NCBI GenBank assembly: GCA_946482515.1
Contig: CAMLRS010000006.1
Coordinates: 1 to 64,000, forward strand
DNA: 64,000 nt
Reading direction: 5' to 3'
DNA from: an uncultured Flavobacteriales bacterium
Lineage (GTDB): Bacteria > Bacteroidota > Bacteroidia > Flavobacteriales > Crocinitomicaceae
Each line of letters starts with the position of its first letter. Positions within the stretch are counted from its first letter, which is position 1. Positions 26,935 to 35,859 of this stretch are shown one piece after another. The notes under the pieces were generated by a model. The model worked only from the letters and a program-made list of their open reading frames with translations, did not search any database and had not been told where the DNA came from. Both the position numbers and the translations under genes were made by a program.

Positions 26935-27051
26935 AGGACTATTATAGAGGATGAAGAATTGAAAGGGTTACTAACCGAAGCGAACGAGCTGTTGAAAATA
27001 TTGAGTGCGATCATTTTGAAAACCAAGACAAACAATAACATACGGCGCTAA
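26935..27051 (+). pseudogene. 3' remnant of a four-helix-bundle (S23/IVP-like) gene
   Basis: A 38-codon open stretch ends with TAA at 27049-27051 but has no start codon; an in-frame TAA precedes it. The translation contains EDEELKGLLTEANELLKI and ends KTKTNNNIRR. This matches, by memory of the family, the C-terminal helix of the four-helix-bundle proteins encoded in 23S rRNA intervening sequences. The 5' part is missing at the edge of module M2. Confidence 0.45.
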
Positions 27052-27094
27052 TTCTCAATTTTACATTTTGAAATTTTCCATTTAAGAATTAACT

Positions 27095-27976
27095 ATGGAG
27101 AGATTGGAAATTCTAAAGACATACAAAATATACATCGGCGGACAATTTCCCCGCACCGAATCCGGAAGGTATTACACGCCGCTCGATAAGAAAGGCAAGC
27201 CGCTGGCAAATATGTGTTTGTCGTCGCGGAAGGACTTGCGGAATGCCGTTGTGGCCGCGCGGAAAGCGTTTGGTGGCTGGTCGGAGCGCGCAGCGTTTAA
27301 CCGCAGCCAGATTTGCTACCGCATTGCCGAAATGCTGGAAGGAAGGCGCGATCAATTCATTGCCGAGCTTGTGAAACAAGGATCAACTCCGGCCCGTGCT
27401 GCAAAAGAAGTCGACCTGGCAGTTGATCGGATCGTGTATTATGCCGGCTGGTGCGATAAATACACACAGGTGTTCAGCTCGGTGAACCCTGTTGCGTCGC
27501 CGCATTTCAACTTTTCGACTTACGAGCCGATGGGCGTTGTGGGCATCCTGGCGCCACAGGACACGTCGTTGGTGGGATTGGTTTCGGTGATTTTGCCGGT
27601 CATCGCCGGAGGAAACAGCTGTGTCGTATTGGCTTCGGAACAACTGCCGCTGTGTGCCGTCACGTTTGCCGAAGTGCTGCATTCGTCGGATGTGCCGGGT
27701 GGTGTGGTGAATATCCTTACGGGAACGGAAAAGGAACTGGCCGATCAGTTTGCAACACATATGGATATCAACGCTGTCGTGTATGCCGGCGGTAACAAGG
27801 AAACTGCCACGACGATCCAGCGATCAGCTGACGTGAACGTGAAGCGCGTGTTGGTTTATACGAATGACTTTTCGAAAACGGATGAGCAGGATCCATACAA
27901 GATCATCGATTTGCAGGAGCTGAAAACAACCTGGCATCCGATCGAGCACGTAGGTGGTGCTACTTCAGTTTATTGA
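27095..27976 (+). CDS. Truncated aldehyde dehydrogenase paralogue without catalytic domain
   Basis: 293 residues covering the N-terminal, cofactor-binding part of an ALDH: YKIYIGGQFPRTESGRYY, AARKAFGGWSERAAFNRSQI, EPMGVVGILAPQD and PGGVVNILTG all align. The segment equal to ELGGK is RVLVYTNDF, so the general-base Glu is lost, and the protein stops before the Cys-containing domain. The reading frame is clean with a normal stop, so it looks maintained. It may be a non-catalytic partner subunit of the full-length enzyme upstream. Confidence 0.75.
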   Translation: MERLEILKTYKIYIGGQFPRTESGRYYTPLDKKGKPLANMCLSSRKDLRNAVVAARKAFGGWSERAAFNRSQICYRIAEMLEGRRDQFIAELVKQGSTPARAAKEVDLAVDRIVYYAGWCDKYTQVFSSVNPVASPHFNFSTYEPMGVVGILAPQDTSLVGLVSVILPVIAGGNSCVVLASEQLPLCAVTFAEVLHSSDVPGGVVNILTGTEKELADQFATHMDINAVVYAGGNKETATTIQRSADVNVKRVLVYTNDFSKTDEQDPYKIIDLQELKTTWHPIEHVGGATSVY

Positions 27977-28087
27977 TGTAAAGTAAATTTAGCTGCGGTT
28001 TTGTTGAGTGGAATAGAAATTAGAAGTTGAAAATTCATCCTCAAACAAAACAAGTTCAATTCAAACTAAATAATCTTTTGAATCGGC

Positions 28088-28104
28088 CCCGCTAATTTAG
28101 CGGG
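28088..28104. promoter_or_regulatory. Inverted repeat touching the XRE start codon
   Basis: CCCGCTAA-T-TTAGCGGG has 8-bp arms and ends one base before the ATG at 28106. It could be an operator for the encoded HTH protein or a hairpin masking the start. Confidence 0.5.
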
Positions 28105-28105
28105 T

Positions 28106-28456
28106 ATGAAAGCAGAAATTGCCGAACGGATCCGAATGGCCCGCCACGAAAGAGGGCTGAGTCAGCAAAACATGGCCGACGAGCTCGACCTGACGGTAGC
28201 TGCTTATTCCAACATCGAGCGCGGCGTAACGGATATCACGGTAACGCGTCTGCAGCAAATCGCTACCATCCTCGGCAAAGAAATCGGAGAATTACTCGGA
28301 TTGAAAAAAGACAACATCGTCAGCGAGCCACCGATCGTATACCAAAACGCGCTTTCCCAGCAATTCCTGTTGCTTTCCAACCAGATGAATGCCTTGCAAT
28401 TCAAGCTGGGTCAGCTGGAACAGGATATTCGCAACCTTGAAGCGCGTTTATCTTAA
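28106..28456 (+). CDS. XRE-family transcriptional regulator
   Basis: 116 residues. Residues about 4-60 form a Cro/CI-type helix-turn-helix (RIRMARHERGLSQQNMADEL, cited by its start; LTVAAYSNIERG). The C-terminal third (about 85-116) is a predicted coiled coil (QMNALQFKLGQLEQDIRNLEARL), probably for dimerisation. It ends in a 4-bp overlap with the convergent NTF2-like gene. It may regulate itself through the adjoining inverted repeat. Confidence 0.88.
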   Translation: MKAEIAERIRMARHERGLSQQNMADELDLTVAAYSNIERGVTDITVTRLQQIATILGKEIGELLGLKKDNIVSEPPIVYQNALSQQFLLLSNQMNALQFKLGQLEQDIRNLEARLS

Positions 28457-28890
28457 TTGTCTTCGGAAACCGCAACCGGCTGGTTCGACAATTCCACGCT
28501 GTGTAACAGAATAATTTTCCAGGGCTTTTCAGGTGTCTTCAGGCAAATGAAATGTAGAATTCCGTCATGGTCTATAGGTTTGTGCTGATCATCCGATCGA
28601 AACGTCCAGTTGGCCGTTCCCATGACCATTTCAGGCTGCAGGTAACGCAGGTACAATCCCGAGAACCCGAAATTGGATTTCGGAATGACACCAAAATAGT
28701 AATTGAGCAAGCGTCGAATGGCGGGTTTTCCGGTGGCAATATCACCGGTTGCTCCTGTGAATTCGGCGTGGTCTGAGAAAAAATCGAGGAGCTTGTCTGT
28801 GTTCTGTGCATTCCAGGTCCGCACATAGGAATCCATGAGTGCGATGACAGCGTCGTGATCCTCCGGAAGCAAAAGAGACGTGAGATTCAT
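28453..28890 (-). CDS. SgcJ/EcaC (NTF2-like, DUF4440) family protein
   Basis: 145 residues with the NTF2-like cone pattern: DSYVRTWNAQNTDKLLDFF, a helix pair, then AEFTGATGDIATGKPAIRRLL and the final strands DGILHFICLKTPEKPWKIILLH. This is the SgcJ/EcaC/DUF4440 type, small ligand-binding or enzyme-like proteins. No catalytic residue set is clear. The 3' end overlaps the XRE gene by 4 bp. Confidence 0.75.
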   Translation of the reverse strand: MNLTSLLLPEDHDAVIALMDSYVRTWNAQNTDKLLDFFSDHAEFTGATGDIATGKPAIRRLLNYYFGVIPKSNFGFSGLYLRYLQPEMVMGTANWTFRSDDQHKPIDHDGILHFICLKTPEKPWKIILLHSVELSNQPVAVSEDN

Positions 28891-28914
28891 GATGGTATTA
28901 GGTGTTTATAAGCG

Positions 28915-28922
28915 CAAAGATA
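28915..28922 (-). promoter_or_regulatory. -7 box for the NTF2-like gene
   Basis: TATCTTTG on the minus strand is an exact consensus 24 bp before the ATG at 28890. No -33 TTG is seen. Confidence 0.5.
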
Positions 28923-29000
28923 CGAACTCTTTCGCTATCACCCCTTTAACCGGTCACCTAATCTTGCCGTTCCTGTAAAATAAAGACCTTTTTTGGTGAT

Positions 29001-29573
29001 CTATTTCTTGCTGCTTTTCTTCAGGATAAACGGATCCTTCATCGGAAGGTCGCTTTTGAAATACGAATCGAGCTTGCTGTTGTCGATCGTAACGCGGTAG
29101 GAAACCATTCCCGGCTCGCCGTTTTCGTCAGGCTCGCCTTCGATTTCCGTCACGTTGGAGAAGAAAGGCGACAGGTTATCGCTGTTGATTTCCGATTCGC
29201 TATACATGCAGAACAGCTGGATGTCTTTGCCTTTTTTTACGACCTTGAACACGGTGAAATCAGGTGATTCTCCCATGGAAAGGTACACTTGCTTGCCGAT
29301 TTTCGAAAAGTAGAGCGAGTCGCCGAGCAGGGTTTCAGAATCGCCGTTCTGGTCGGTCATCTGGATACGGTCGGATTTGAGTGTTACGTATGTTTTACTT
29401 GCCGGATCTGCTGTTAGCTCGGCCAGATCTCCGGGATATTGCAGCTCAAACGTTCCCAGCAGGTTTTTCGGGATTTTGTCCAGCTTCTCGCCGGGCATGT
29501 TGGTGGATGTAACAGGTGTGCAGGATGCCAGTGTCAGTAACAGTAACCCGGTAAGAAAGAATGCAAGTTTCAT
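29001..29573 (-). CDS. Lipoprotein of unknown function
   Basis: 190 residues with a lipoprotein signal (LLLTLASC, about Cys18). The mature part has GTFELQYPGDLAELTADP, alternating strands and a lysine-rich end (KKSSKK). It resembles no family I know. It follows a terminator-like hairpin after the next gene on the same strand, so it may be transcribed separately. Confidence 0.7.
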   Translation of the reverse strand: MKLAFFLTGLLLLTLASCTPVTSTNMPGEKLDKIPKNLLGTFELQYPGDLAELTADPASKTYVTLKSDRIQMTDQNGDSETLLGDSLYFSKIGKQVYLSMGESPDFTVFKVVKKGKDIQLFCMYSESEINSDNLSPFFSNVTEIEGEPDENGEPGMVSYRVTIDNSKLDSYFKSDLPMKDPFILKKSSKK

Positions 29574-29605
29574 AAAATGGTATTGTGTGTCAGCAAAGAA
29601 AAGGA

Positions 29606-29632
29606 AAATCCTGCCCGTAAAGGACAGGATTT
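29606..29632 (-). terminator. Likely terminator of the small secreted-protein gene
   Basis: On the minus strand AAATCCTG pairs with CAGGATTT over an 11-base loop, followed by TTCCTTTTCTTT. It lies 38 bp after the stop at 29671. Confidence 0.55.
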
Positions 29633-29670
29633 AAAAATAATTGGGATGAGCGATAGTTTTCCTGAGAGGA

Positions 29671-30066
29671 TTACTGCCAGCTTCTTACGATTTCATTACA
29701 CGGATCGTGTGCCATTCCGAGGACGGAAGCAATGGTAAAGTACTTGCCTTTCTTCCTTCCCCACAAATAAGCGAGATCGACAATTGCCGAAGTAGGCGTT
29801 CCCGAGCGCGGATAATAAAACGTGATCCGGATATTGTACAGGCCTTCTTTGCCCGATTCGGATTCGTAAATCTCCACTTTGTCGGCACGCACTTTTTGTG
29901 CTTTTTCACCGTCGCAGCAACCGCAGTACAAGTACAGTTTTCGCTGTTTACGGATGAGCGCCGCCGCCCGTTTGGCATCTTCCAGTGAAAGCTCCTTCAG
30001 CTGATCGGCCGCATGTGCTACCATGAATGTCAACAGACAACAAAGTAAAAGCAGCGCTCTTTTCAT
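29671..30066 (-). CDS. Small secreted protein with a CxCC motif
   Basis: 131 residues with a signal peptide ending near VAHAADQ. A Cys cluster in LYLYCGCCDGEKAQKV and a further Cys near the C-terminus (HDPCNEIVRSWQ) suggest metal binding or disulfides. No family recognised. It lies 36 bp after gcvH on the same strand and may share its transcript. Confidence 0.68.
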   Translation of the reverse strand: MKRALLLLCCLLTFMVAHAADQLKELSLEDAKRAAALIRKQRKLYLYCGCCDGEKAQKVRADKVEIYESESGKEGLYNIRITFYYPRSGTPTSAIVDLAYLWGRKKGKYFTIASVLGMAHDPCNEIVRSWQ

Positions 30067-30102
30067 CAGATGCGGAATTTTCCCGGCTTACCGGAATGGG
30101 AT

Positions 30103-30480
30103 TTAGCCGACCAGCGCTTTGTAAGCAGCTGCGTCGAGCAAACCGTCTGCCTCGGAAGGATTGGTCATTTTGATCTTGATCATCCAGCCTTCTCCGTAAG
30201 CGTCTGTGTTCACTGCTTCAGGATTGGATTCCAGTCCTTCGTTGAATTCAATAACTTCGCCGGAAACAGGCATAAACAGGTCAGAAACGGTCTTCACGGC
30301 TTCTACTGTTCCGAATACTTCTTCCTGGCCGAGTTCTTCGCCTACTGTTTCGATCTCTACGTAAACGATGTCGCCCAATTCGCTTTGAGCAAAATCAGTA
30401 ATACCGATAGTAGCGATGTCGCCATCAATCTTTACCCACTCGTGGTCTTTTGTGTACTTTAAATTAGCCGGAATATTCAT
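30103..30480 (-). CDS. gcvH: Glycine cleavage system H protein
   Basis: Carries the lipoyl arm that moves the aminomethyl group between the P, T and L proteins of glycine cleavage. The 125-residue protein is the normal length. The lipoylated lysine is Lys63 in [12 protein letters not shown], and SPVSGEV-like and GWMIKIKM motifs are present (here MPVSGEV). gcvP and gcvT are not in the window. Confidence 0.96.
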   Translation of the reverse strand: MNIPANLKYTKDHEWVKIDGDIATIGITDFAQSELGDIVYVEIETVGEELGQEEVFGTVEAVKTVSDLFMPVSGEVIEFNEGLESNPEAVNTDAYGEGWMIKIKMTNPSEADGLLDAAAYKALVG

Positions 30481-30524
30481 GTTGTTCTTTTATTTCAGTT
30501 TCGGACAGATCCTTAATTCGCCAA

Positions 30525-30558
30525 CAAATGTATCATTTTTTTCACCACAAAGGAGCAA
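30525..30558 (-). promoter_or_regulatory. gcvH promoter reaching into repeat element E3
   Basis: TACATTTG on the minus strand (30532-30525) is an exact -7 box. A TTG at 30558-30556, 23 bp upstream, lies inside the terminal inverted repeat of E3, so the element may supply the -33 part. Confidence 0.5.
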
Positions 30559-30726
30559 AGATAAATGAACAACCACACTGCTTTAGTAAGCAAAGGAAAT
30601 GTCAGTGTAAACACGTTCTGTATGCAATGGTTGTAACCCGATCAGTAAAAGAACGCGAAGCACCTTTTGCTGCCTTAACAAACACAGCAAGGAAAATTAT
30701 CCTTTGCTTCTTTGTGGTGATTTTTT
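30536..30726. repeat. Palindromic intergenic element E3
   Basis: Left end TTCACCACAAAGGAGCAAAG (30541-30560, after a T-run) and right end CTTTGCTTCTTTGTGGTGAT form a near-perfect terminal inverted repeat. The right interior (CCTTTTGCTGCCTTAACAAA) is shared with E4. The right end lies inside uvrA and encodes its last codons and stop. Confidence 0.8.
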
Positions 30727-33567
30727 CCCGTTCGCCTGCTGTAATTTCTCCATATGTTCCACTTCCATCGCCAGGTATTTGGCCGTATAGGAAGTTTTCG
30801 TGTGCTTTTTGATCAGCTCTTCGGGTGTTCCGCTGCAAACGATCGTTCCGCCGTCGCGGCCGCCTTCCGGACCAACATCGATGATGTGATCGGCTACTTT
30901 GACGATATCGAGGTTGTGCTCGATCACGAGAACGGTGTTGCCATCATTGACCAGGCGCTGCAAGACGTCGATCAGCAATCGGATATCTTCGAAATGCAAG
31001 CCGGTGCTTGGCTCGTCGAGGATGTAAATAGTATTCCCGGTGCCGCGTTTTGTGAGCTCACCCGAGAGTTTGATGCGCTGCGCTTCACCACCGCTGAGCG
31101 TTGTGGAAGGCTGTCCGAGCTTGATGTAGCCCAATCCCACGGAGTTCATGGTTTCGAGCGGACGGGAAATTTTCGGGATGCTTTCGAAGAACACGGCGGC
31201 ATCTTCGATGGTCATTTCCAATACGTCGTTGATGGATTTTCCTTTGTAGCGGACTTCCAGCGTTTCGCGGTTGTAGCGCTTGCCGTTGCAGGTTTCGCAT
31301 TCCACGTAAACATCCGGCAGGAAGTTCATTTCAATCACTTTCAATCCACCACCACCGCAGGTTTCACAGCGACCACCGGCTACGTTGAAGGAGAAACGAC
31401 CGGCTTTGTAACCGCGGATCTGCGCTTCCGGCAGCGAAGCAAAGAGGCTTCGGATTTCGGTAAACACATTGGTATACGTAGCCGGGTTGCTTCGTGGCGT
31501 ACGTCCGATCGGGCTTTGATCGATCTCGATGACTTTATCCAAATGCTCCAATCCGTTAATGGACTTGTACGGCATCGGTTTTTTTACGCCGTTGTAAATG
31601 TGTGCATTGAGGATAGGGTAGAGCGTATGATTGATCAGCGTGGATTTCCCGCTTCCGGAAACACCAGTGACACACGTCAGCGTACCGAGCGGAATATCGA
31701 GCGTTGCATTTTTCAGATTATTACCCGTAGCGCCTTTCAGTATGAGGTGTTTGCCGTTTCCTTTCCGGCGTGTTGACGGTAGAGAGATTTCCAGCTCACC
31801 GCGCAGGTATTTGGTCGTAATGGAATCTTTGCTCACCAGCTGCTGGAATGGTGCCGCATTAACGATCTCGCCACCGTGAACGCCTGCTCCAGGACCAATA
31901 TCGACTACGAAATCGGCTGCTTCCATCATTTCGCGGTCGTGTTCCACAACGATCACGGAGTTGCCCGTATCGCGCAGTTTTTTGAGGGAATTGATCAGTC
32001 GCGTGTTGTCGCGCTGGTGCAATCCGATACTCGGTTCGTCGAGGATGTAAAGCACGTTCATGAGCTCCGATCCGATCTGCGTTGCCAGACGGATGCGCTG
32101 TGCTTCGCCGCCCGAAAGACTGCGGGCCGAGCGGTGCAGGGTCAGGTATTCCAGCCCGACCTCCAGGATAAAGCGCACGCGGGCACGGATTTCCTTCAGG
32201 ATTTCCGTACCAATGACCTGCTGGTCGGATGTCAGGTGTTCTTCAATTGTCGCGAGCCAGCTGTCGACTTCCATGATGTCCATGGACGCCACTTCGCCAA
32301 GCGTTTTGTTCGCAATGCGGAAATGAAGTGCTTCTTTTTTCAAACGTGCGCCGCTGCATTCCGGGCAGGTAATGCGGTTCATGAAGCTTTGTGCCCAGCG
32401 CTGAATGGCTGCGGTGCTTTCTTCGGCGTGACGCGCCATGAAGTTGGCCAGTCCTTCGAATCGCAGGGAAGTGTCTTTCACACCGCGCTCCAGTCCTTCG
32501 TTTCCATGCATGATCACACGCATAACGTCTTCCGAAATCTCGCCCACAGGCGTATTCAGTGTATAACCTTCCTGCTGCAGGAATGCTTCGAGCTTTTCAA
32601 AAAACCAGTTGCGTTTGTATTCGCCCAACGGAGCCAATCCGCCTTTTTTGATGCTCAGCTTCGGATCGGGAATGACTTTATCGCGGTCGACTTCGGAAAT
32701 TTCACCAAGGCCGCTGCACGTCGGGCAGGCACCGTAAGGCGAGTTGAAGGAAAACAGACTCGGTTCCGGCTCAGGATAACTGATCCCGGAAGTCGGGCAC
32801 ATGAGCATGCGCGAGAAGTGGCGTACTTCGTTCGAATCGTGACGCATGACCATGAGGCTTTTATTGCCGTGGCGCATGGCTGTTACAATGGAATCGTAGA
32901 GTCGTTTGCGATCGTCCTGCTTCACGTGTATGCGGTCGATCACAATCTCGATGTCGTGGATTTTGTAGCGATCGAGCTTCATGCCGCGCGTGATCTCCAC
33001 AATTTCGCCGTCGATACGAACACGGGTGTAGCCCATTTTGGCAATCTGCTCGAACAATTCGCGGTAATGTCCTTTACGGCCTTTGATCTTCGGCGCCAGG
33101 ATGAGGATCTTTTCACCGTCGAATTGCTGCAGGATGAGGTCGGCGATCTGCTCGTCGGAGTATTTCACCATCGGCTCTTCCGTCACATAGGAATAGGCCG
33201 TTCCAATACGCGCATACAGAAGGCGCAGGAAATCGTAGATCTCCGTAATCGTTCCTACGGTAGAACGCGGACTGCGGGAAACGGTTTTTTGTTCGATGCT
33301 GATCACCGGGCTCAGTCCGTCGATCTTTTCCACGTCGGGACGTTCCATGCCGCCTAAAAACTGGCGGGCGTAGGACGAAAAGGTTTCGATATAACGGCGC
33401 TGACCTTCGGCAAAGATCGTGTCGAACGCCAGTGACGATTTTCCACTGCCGCTCAGTCCGGTGAAGACCACCAACTTATTGCGCGGAATCGATAAATGGA
33501 CATTTTTCAGGTTGTGCTCGCGGGCGCCGTAAATGTCGACGGATGTTAAATGTTCGATTTCGCTCAT
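30697..33567 (-). CDS. uvrA: Excinuclease ABC subunit A
   Basis: DNA-damage recognition ATPase of nucleotide excision repair, working with UvrB. The 956-residue protein has two ABC units: Walker A GLSGSGKS (37-44) and GVSGSGKS, with two LSGGEAQRI signatures. The second zinc finger (CETCGGGG...CETCNGKR) is complete. The first has CPTS in place of CPxC while its second pair, ACPTCSGLG, is kept. The final residues [10 protein letters not shown] and the stop are encoded by the end of repeat element E3. It overlaps the next upstream gene by 4 bp. Confidence 0.97.
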   Translation of the reverse strand: MSEIEHLTSVDIYGAREHNLKNVHLSIPRNKLVVFTGLSGSGKSSLAFDTIFAEGQRRYIETFSSYARQFLGGMERPDVEKIDGLSPVISIEQKTVSRSPRSTVGTITEIYDFLRLLYARIGTAYSYVTEEPMVKYSDEQIADLILQQFDGEKILILAPKIKGRKGHYRELFEQIAKMGYTRVRIDGEIVEITRGMKLDRYKIHDIEIVIDRIHVKQDDRKRLYDSIVTAMRHGNKSLMVMRHDSNEVRHFSRMLMCPTSGISYPEPEPSLFSFNSPYGACPTCSGLGEISEVDRDKVIPDPKLSIKKGGLAPLGEYKRNWFFEKLEAFLQQEGYTLNTPVGEISEDVMRVIMHGNEGLERGVKDTSLRFEGLANFMARHAEESTAAIQRWAQSFMNRITCPECSGARLKKEALHFRIANKTLGEVASMDIMEVDSWLATIEEHLTSDQQVIGTEILKEIRARVRFILEVGLEYLTLHRSARSLSGGEAQRIRLATQIGSELMNVLYILDEPSIGLHQRDNTRLINSLKKLRDTGNSVIVVEHDREMMEAADFVVDIGPGAGVHGGEIVNAAPFQQLVSKDSITTKYLRGELEISLPSTRRKGNGKHLILKGATGNNLKNATLDIPLGTLTCVTGVSGSGKSTLINHTLYPILNAHIYNGVKKPMPYKSINGLEHLDKVIEIDQSPIGRTPRSNPATYTNVFTEIRSLFASLPEAQIRGYKAGRFSFNVAGGRCETCGGGGLKVIEMNFLPDVYVECETCNGKRYNRETLEVRYKGKSINDVLEMTIEDAAVFFESIPKISRPLETMNSVGLGYIKLGQPSTTLSGGEAQRIKLSGELTKRGTGNTIYILDEPSTGLHFEDIRLLIDVLQRLVNDGNTVLVIEHNLDIVKVADHIIDVGPEGGRDGGTIVCSGTPEELIKKHTKTSYTAKYLAMEVEHMEKLQQANGKKSPQRSKG

Positions 33568-34484
33568 TGCAGGTATGCCTTGTAAGGTTTTAAATTTTCG
33601 CTCGCGGCGGGAAGGAGGATGTCATATGATCGGGCTTTCACCGTCAGTCTATTGGATTTCAGCCACGGGTTGAGCTTCTGCACGATCTTGAAGTTGAAGC
33701 CCTGCTGCAGCGCCCATTCGGCGATGTTCGGAATGGTTTCGGTAACGATCACCTTACGTGTCTGGAACGGCTCGTACAGCTGCATGTCTTTCACGGAATA
33801 TCCGTAAGCTTCCGGGTTTTCGAAGATCAGCTTGATGGCCAGCAGTCGGAATACATAACGGCCGGTTTCGCTGTTCTGGTCGGTATCGAAGTAATGTTCG
33901 GTTCCCTGCCACGCCATGTCCTGCTGCACACCGCCCACGCCGCGGTTGTAGGAAGCCGTTGCCAGCATCCAGTCGTTGAGGGTGTTGTAGGCATCTTTCA
34001 GGTACTGACAAGCCGCACGGGTGCTTTTTTCAATGTGCAGTCGTTCATCGACTTCGTTGGAAATTTCCAGGTTGTACAATTTTCCGGTGGTAGGCATGAA
34101 TTGCCAGAAACCCTGCGCTCCGACAGGAGAAACCGCCTGCACAAGCCCGCTTTCGATCACAGCCAGGTATTTCATGTCGTTCGGAACGCCTTCTTCTTTC
34201 AGGATTTTCTCGATCATAGGGAACCAGCGATGCGCGCGTTTGAGATAGCCGGTCGTGGCGCTTTGGTAAAACGCATTCATCAGCACTTCCCGATCGAGGC
34301 GCTCGATTACGTCTTCGTCCGTGAGCACAATTTCCTGTCCGGCGAAAGTCATTTTTTTCGGCAGCGGTGGCAGGGAAAAAACAGCTGGCTTTTCAACGGG
34401 CTCCGAAGCGGTTTTTTCAGCAGGAAGAGGCTGACTGCAAGCGGCTAAACACAGGAAGGAAAGAAAAAAAGCGTAACGGGTCAT
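33564..34484 (-). CDS. Membrane-bound lytic murein transglycosylase (SLT domain)
   Basis: A 306-residue lipoprotein (lipobox LAAC). The SLT domain (about 90-250) has the catalytic Glu in AVIESGLVQAVSPVGAQGFW and the GFWQFMPTTG and ASYNRG motifs of family-1 lytic transglycosylases. It cleaves peptidoglycan between MurNAc and GlcNAc to give 1,6-anhydroMurNAc. MltD usually has LysM repeats; none are seen here. Its stop overlaps the uvrA start by 4 bp. Confidence 0.9.
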   Translation of the reverse strand: MTRYAFFLSFLCLAACSQPLPAEKTASEPVEKPAVFSLPPLPKKMTFAGQEIVLTDEDVIERLDREVLMNAFYQSATTGYLKRAHRWFPMIEKILKEEGVPNDMKYLAVIESGLVQAVSPVGAQGFWQFMPTTGKLYNLEISNEVDERLHIEKSTRAACQYLKDAYNTLNDWMLATASYNRGVGGVQQDMAWQGTEHYFDTDQNSETGRYVFRLLAIKLIFENPEAYGYSVKDMQLYEPFQTRKVIVTETIPNIAEWALQQGFNFKIVQKLNPWLKSNRLTVKARSYDILLPAASENLKPYKAYLQ

Positions 34485-34572
34485 AGTCCTTTTTTGCGGA
34501 CACCAAAAGTACGGATTTTCGGAATGCTGATCGTGACTGATCAGGCAAGAAAAACGAATGTTTTAAGGATTC

Positions 34573-34770
34573 TTCACCACAAAGGAGCAAAGGGAATCTG
34601 CCTCCTCCCTTGAGGGAGGAATGAGGAGGGTGGCAGAAATCTACAATTTGTGATATCCTCCCCCTTGGTCCCCCTCCAAAGGGGGAAATGCGTGAAGTTC
34701 TTACCACAATTACCTTTGCTCCCTTAACAAATCCAGCACGACCATGAAGTCTTTGCTCCTTTGTGGTGAA
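34573..34770. repeat. Palindromic element E4 with perfect 20-bp terminal inverted repeats
   Basis: Ends TTCACCACAAAGGAGCAAAG (34573-34592) and CTTTGCTCCTTTGTGGTGAA (34751-34770) are exact inverted copies. Nested inside (about 34598-34690) are the halves of the GGAGG module seen at 25264 and 26847, in permuted order: CCTCCCTTGAGGGAGG and CCCCCTCCAAAGGGGG. It fills the gap between the transglycosylase and the wecA-like gene. Confidence 0.85.
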
Positions 34771-34787
34771 AAGAATAGGTAAAGTGC

Positions 34788-35831
34788 TTACCGCTTATGA
34801 ATAATCGTATTCCGGTAGAGCCAGATGAAAACGGCGAAGAAGTACAGCGTCAGGAAGCACGCCATCCACGGGTTGCCCCATTTCGCGAAAGCCACGGCCA
34901 ATAACGCCAGCAGCGAAGAAATACAGGCAATGGCTAAGAAAACCAGCCACACCTGGCGGTCGTTCAGTCCGGAATAAACAAGGTGGTGCGTGGTGTGGTC
35001 TTTTCCGCCGACCATGGGCGATTTCCCTTTTCGCAGGCGATTGATGACCACAGTGAGCGTATCGGCTGCAGCCGGCGTAAAAACGATCAGTACGACGAAC
35101 AATCCGGTCCAGGAAGTCAATTGAGTGGCCTCACCGATGTTCCATAAATGATGGATCGCAAAGAAAGCGGTAAACAAACCGATGAACTGGCTGCCGGCAT
35201 CACCCATGAACAAAGCCGACGGATGCAGGTTGAAGCGCAGGAAGCCGAGAATGGCCCCAATCTGAACCAGCAATGTCAGCGTCCAGATGTTCATGTTCCA
35301 GTCATACAGAACGATTTCGGCTGCCAGACAGGAAATCAGAATGAACAATACGGTCGTTCCGGTAATGCCGTCCATGTTGTCGAGCATATTCAGCGAGTTC
35401 ATCACGCCAACAACCCAGATCACCGTGATGGTGATGTCGAGCCACGGAATTCCTGAAATGGTGATGATGGTGCCGGTCAGTGTGAGGATCACGCCGCAGG
35501 AAATCTGTACGAAAAGCTTGATCAGCGGACGCGTATTGTAAGCGTCATCGGCGAGCCCCATGACAAAAGCAAGGATGCCCGCGCCCATCAGGCCCACAAA
35601 TTCGCGGTTGTGGAAAATGGCATCTTCCCGGAAAAAAACGGCGTAGGCAATGGCGCCAAATGTGAAGGCCACGAAAAAGGCCACGCCGCCCAGCGAAGGC
35701 TTCGATTCATTGCTCCATCGGATGGTGATGTCGTTCTTGTTGCGGATCCCTAATGATTGCGAAAAACGCAGCAGCAACCGGTTACAGATCAGGCTGGCAG
35801 TCAACCCGGCCATAAGGAAAGCCATGAGCAT
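34788..35831 (-). CDS. WecA/MraY-family undecaprenyl-phosphate sugar-1-phosphate transferase
   Basis: Starts polysaccharide assembly by moving GlcNAc-1-phosphate (or a similar sugar) from a UDP-sugar to undecaprenyl phosphate. About 347 residues and eleven membrane helices. Family motifs include SLGGVAFF, GLADDAYNT (catalytic DD), NMLDNMDGI and GDAGSQFIG, and HHLVYSGLNDRQ near the end. The start at 35831 avoids overlap with rfbC; the frame is open to 35903. It is the last gene of the minus-strand exopolysaccharide arm. Confidence 0.9.
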   Translation of the reverse strand: MLMAFLMAGLTASLICNRLLLRFSQSLGIRNKNDITIRWSNESKPSLGGVAFFVAFTFGAIAYAVFFREDAIFHNREFVGLMGAGILAFVMGLADDAYNTRPLIKLFVQISCGVILTLTGTIITISGIPWLDITITVIWVVGVMNSLNMLDNMDGITGTTVLFILISCLAAEIVLYDWNMNIWTLTLLVQIGAILGFLRFNLHPSALFMGDAGSQFIGLFTAFFAIHHLWNIGEATQLTSWTGLFVVLIVFTPAAADTLTVVINRLRKGKSPMVGGKDHTTHHLVYSGLNDRQVWLVFLAIACISSLLALLAVAFAKWGNPWMACFLTLYFFAVFIWLYRNTIIHKR

Positions 35832-35859
35832 CAGGAACAAATAGAGCAAAATCAGGAAT

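Noticed and set aside
30754..33357. Long open frames on the plus strand opposite uvrA
   Set aside because: They mirror the codon structure of uvrA in another frame, show no family motif and conflict with a certain gene.
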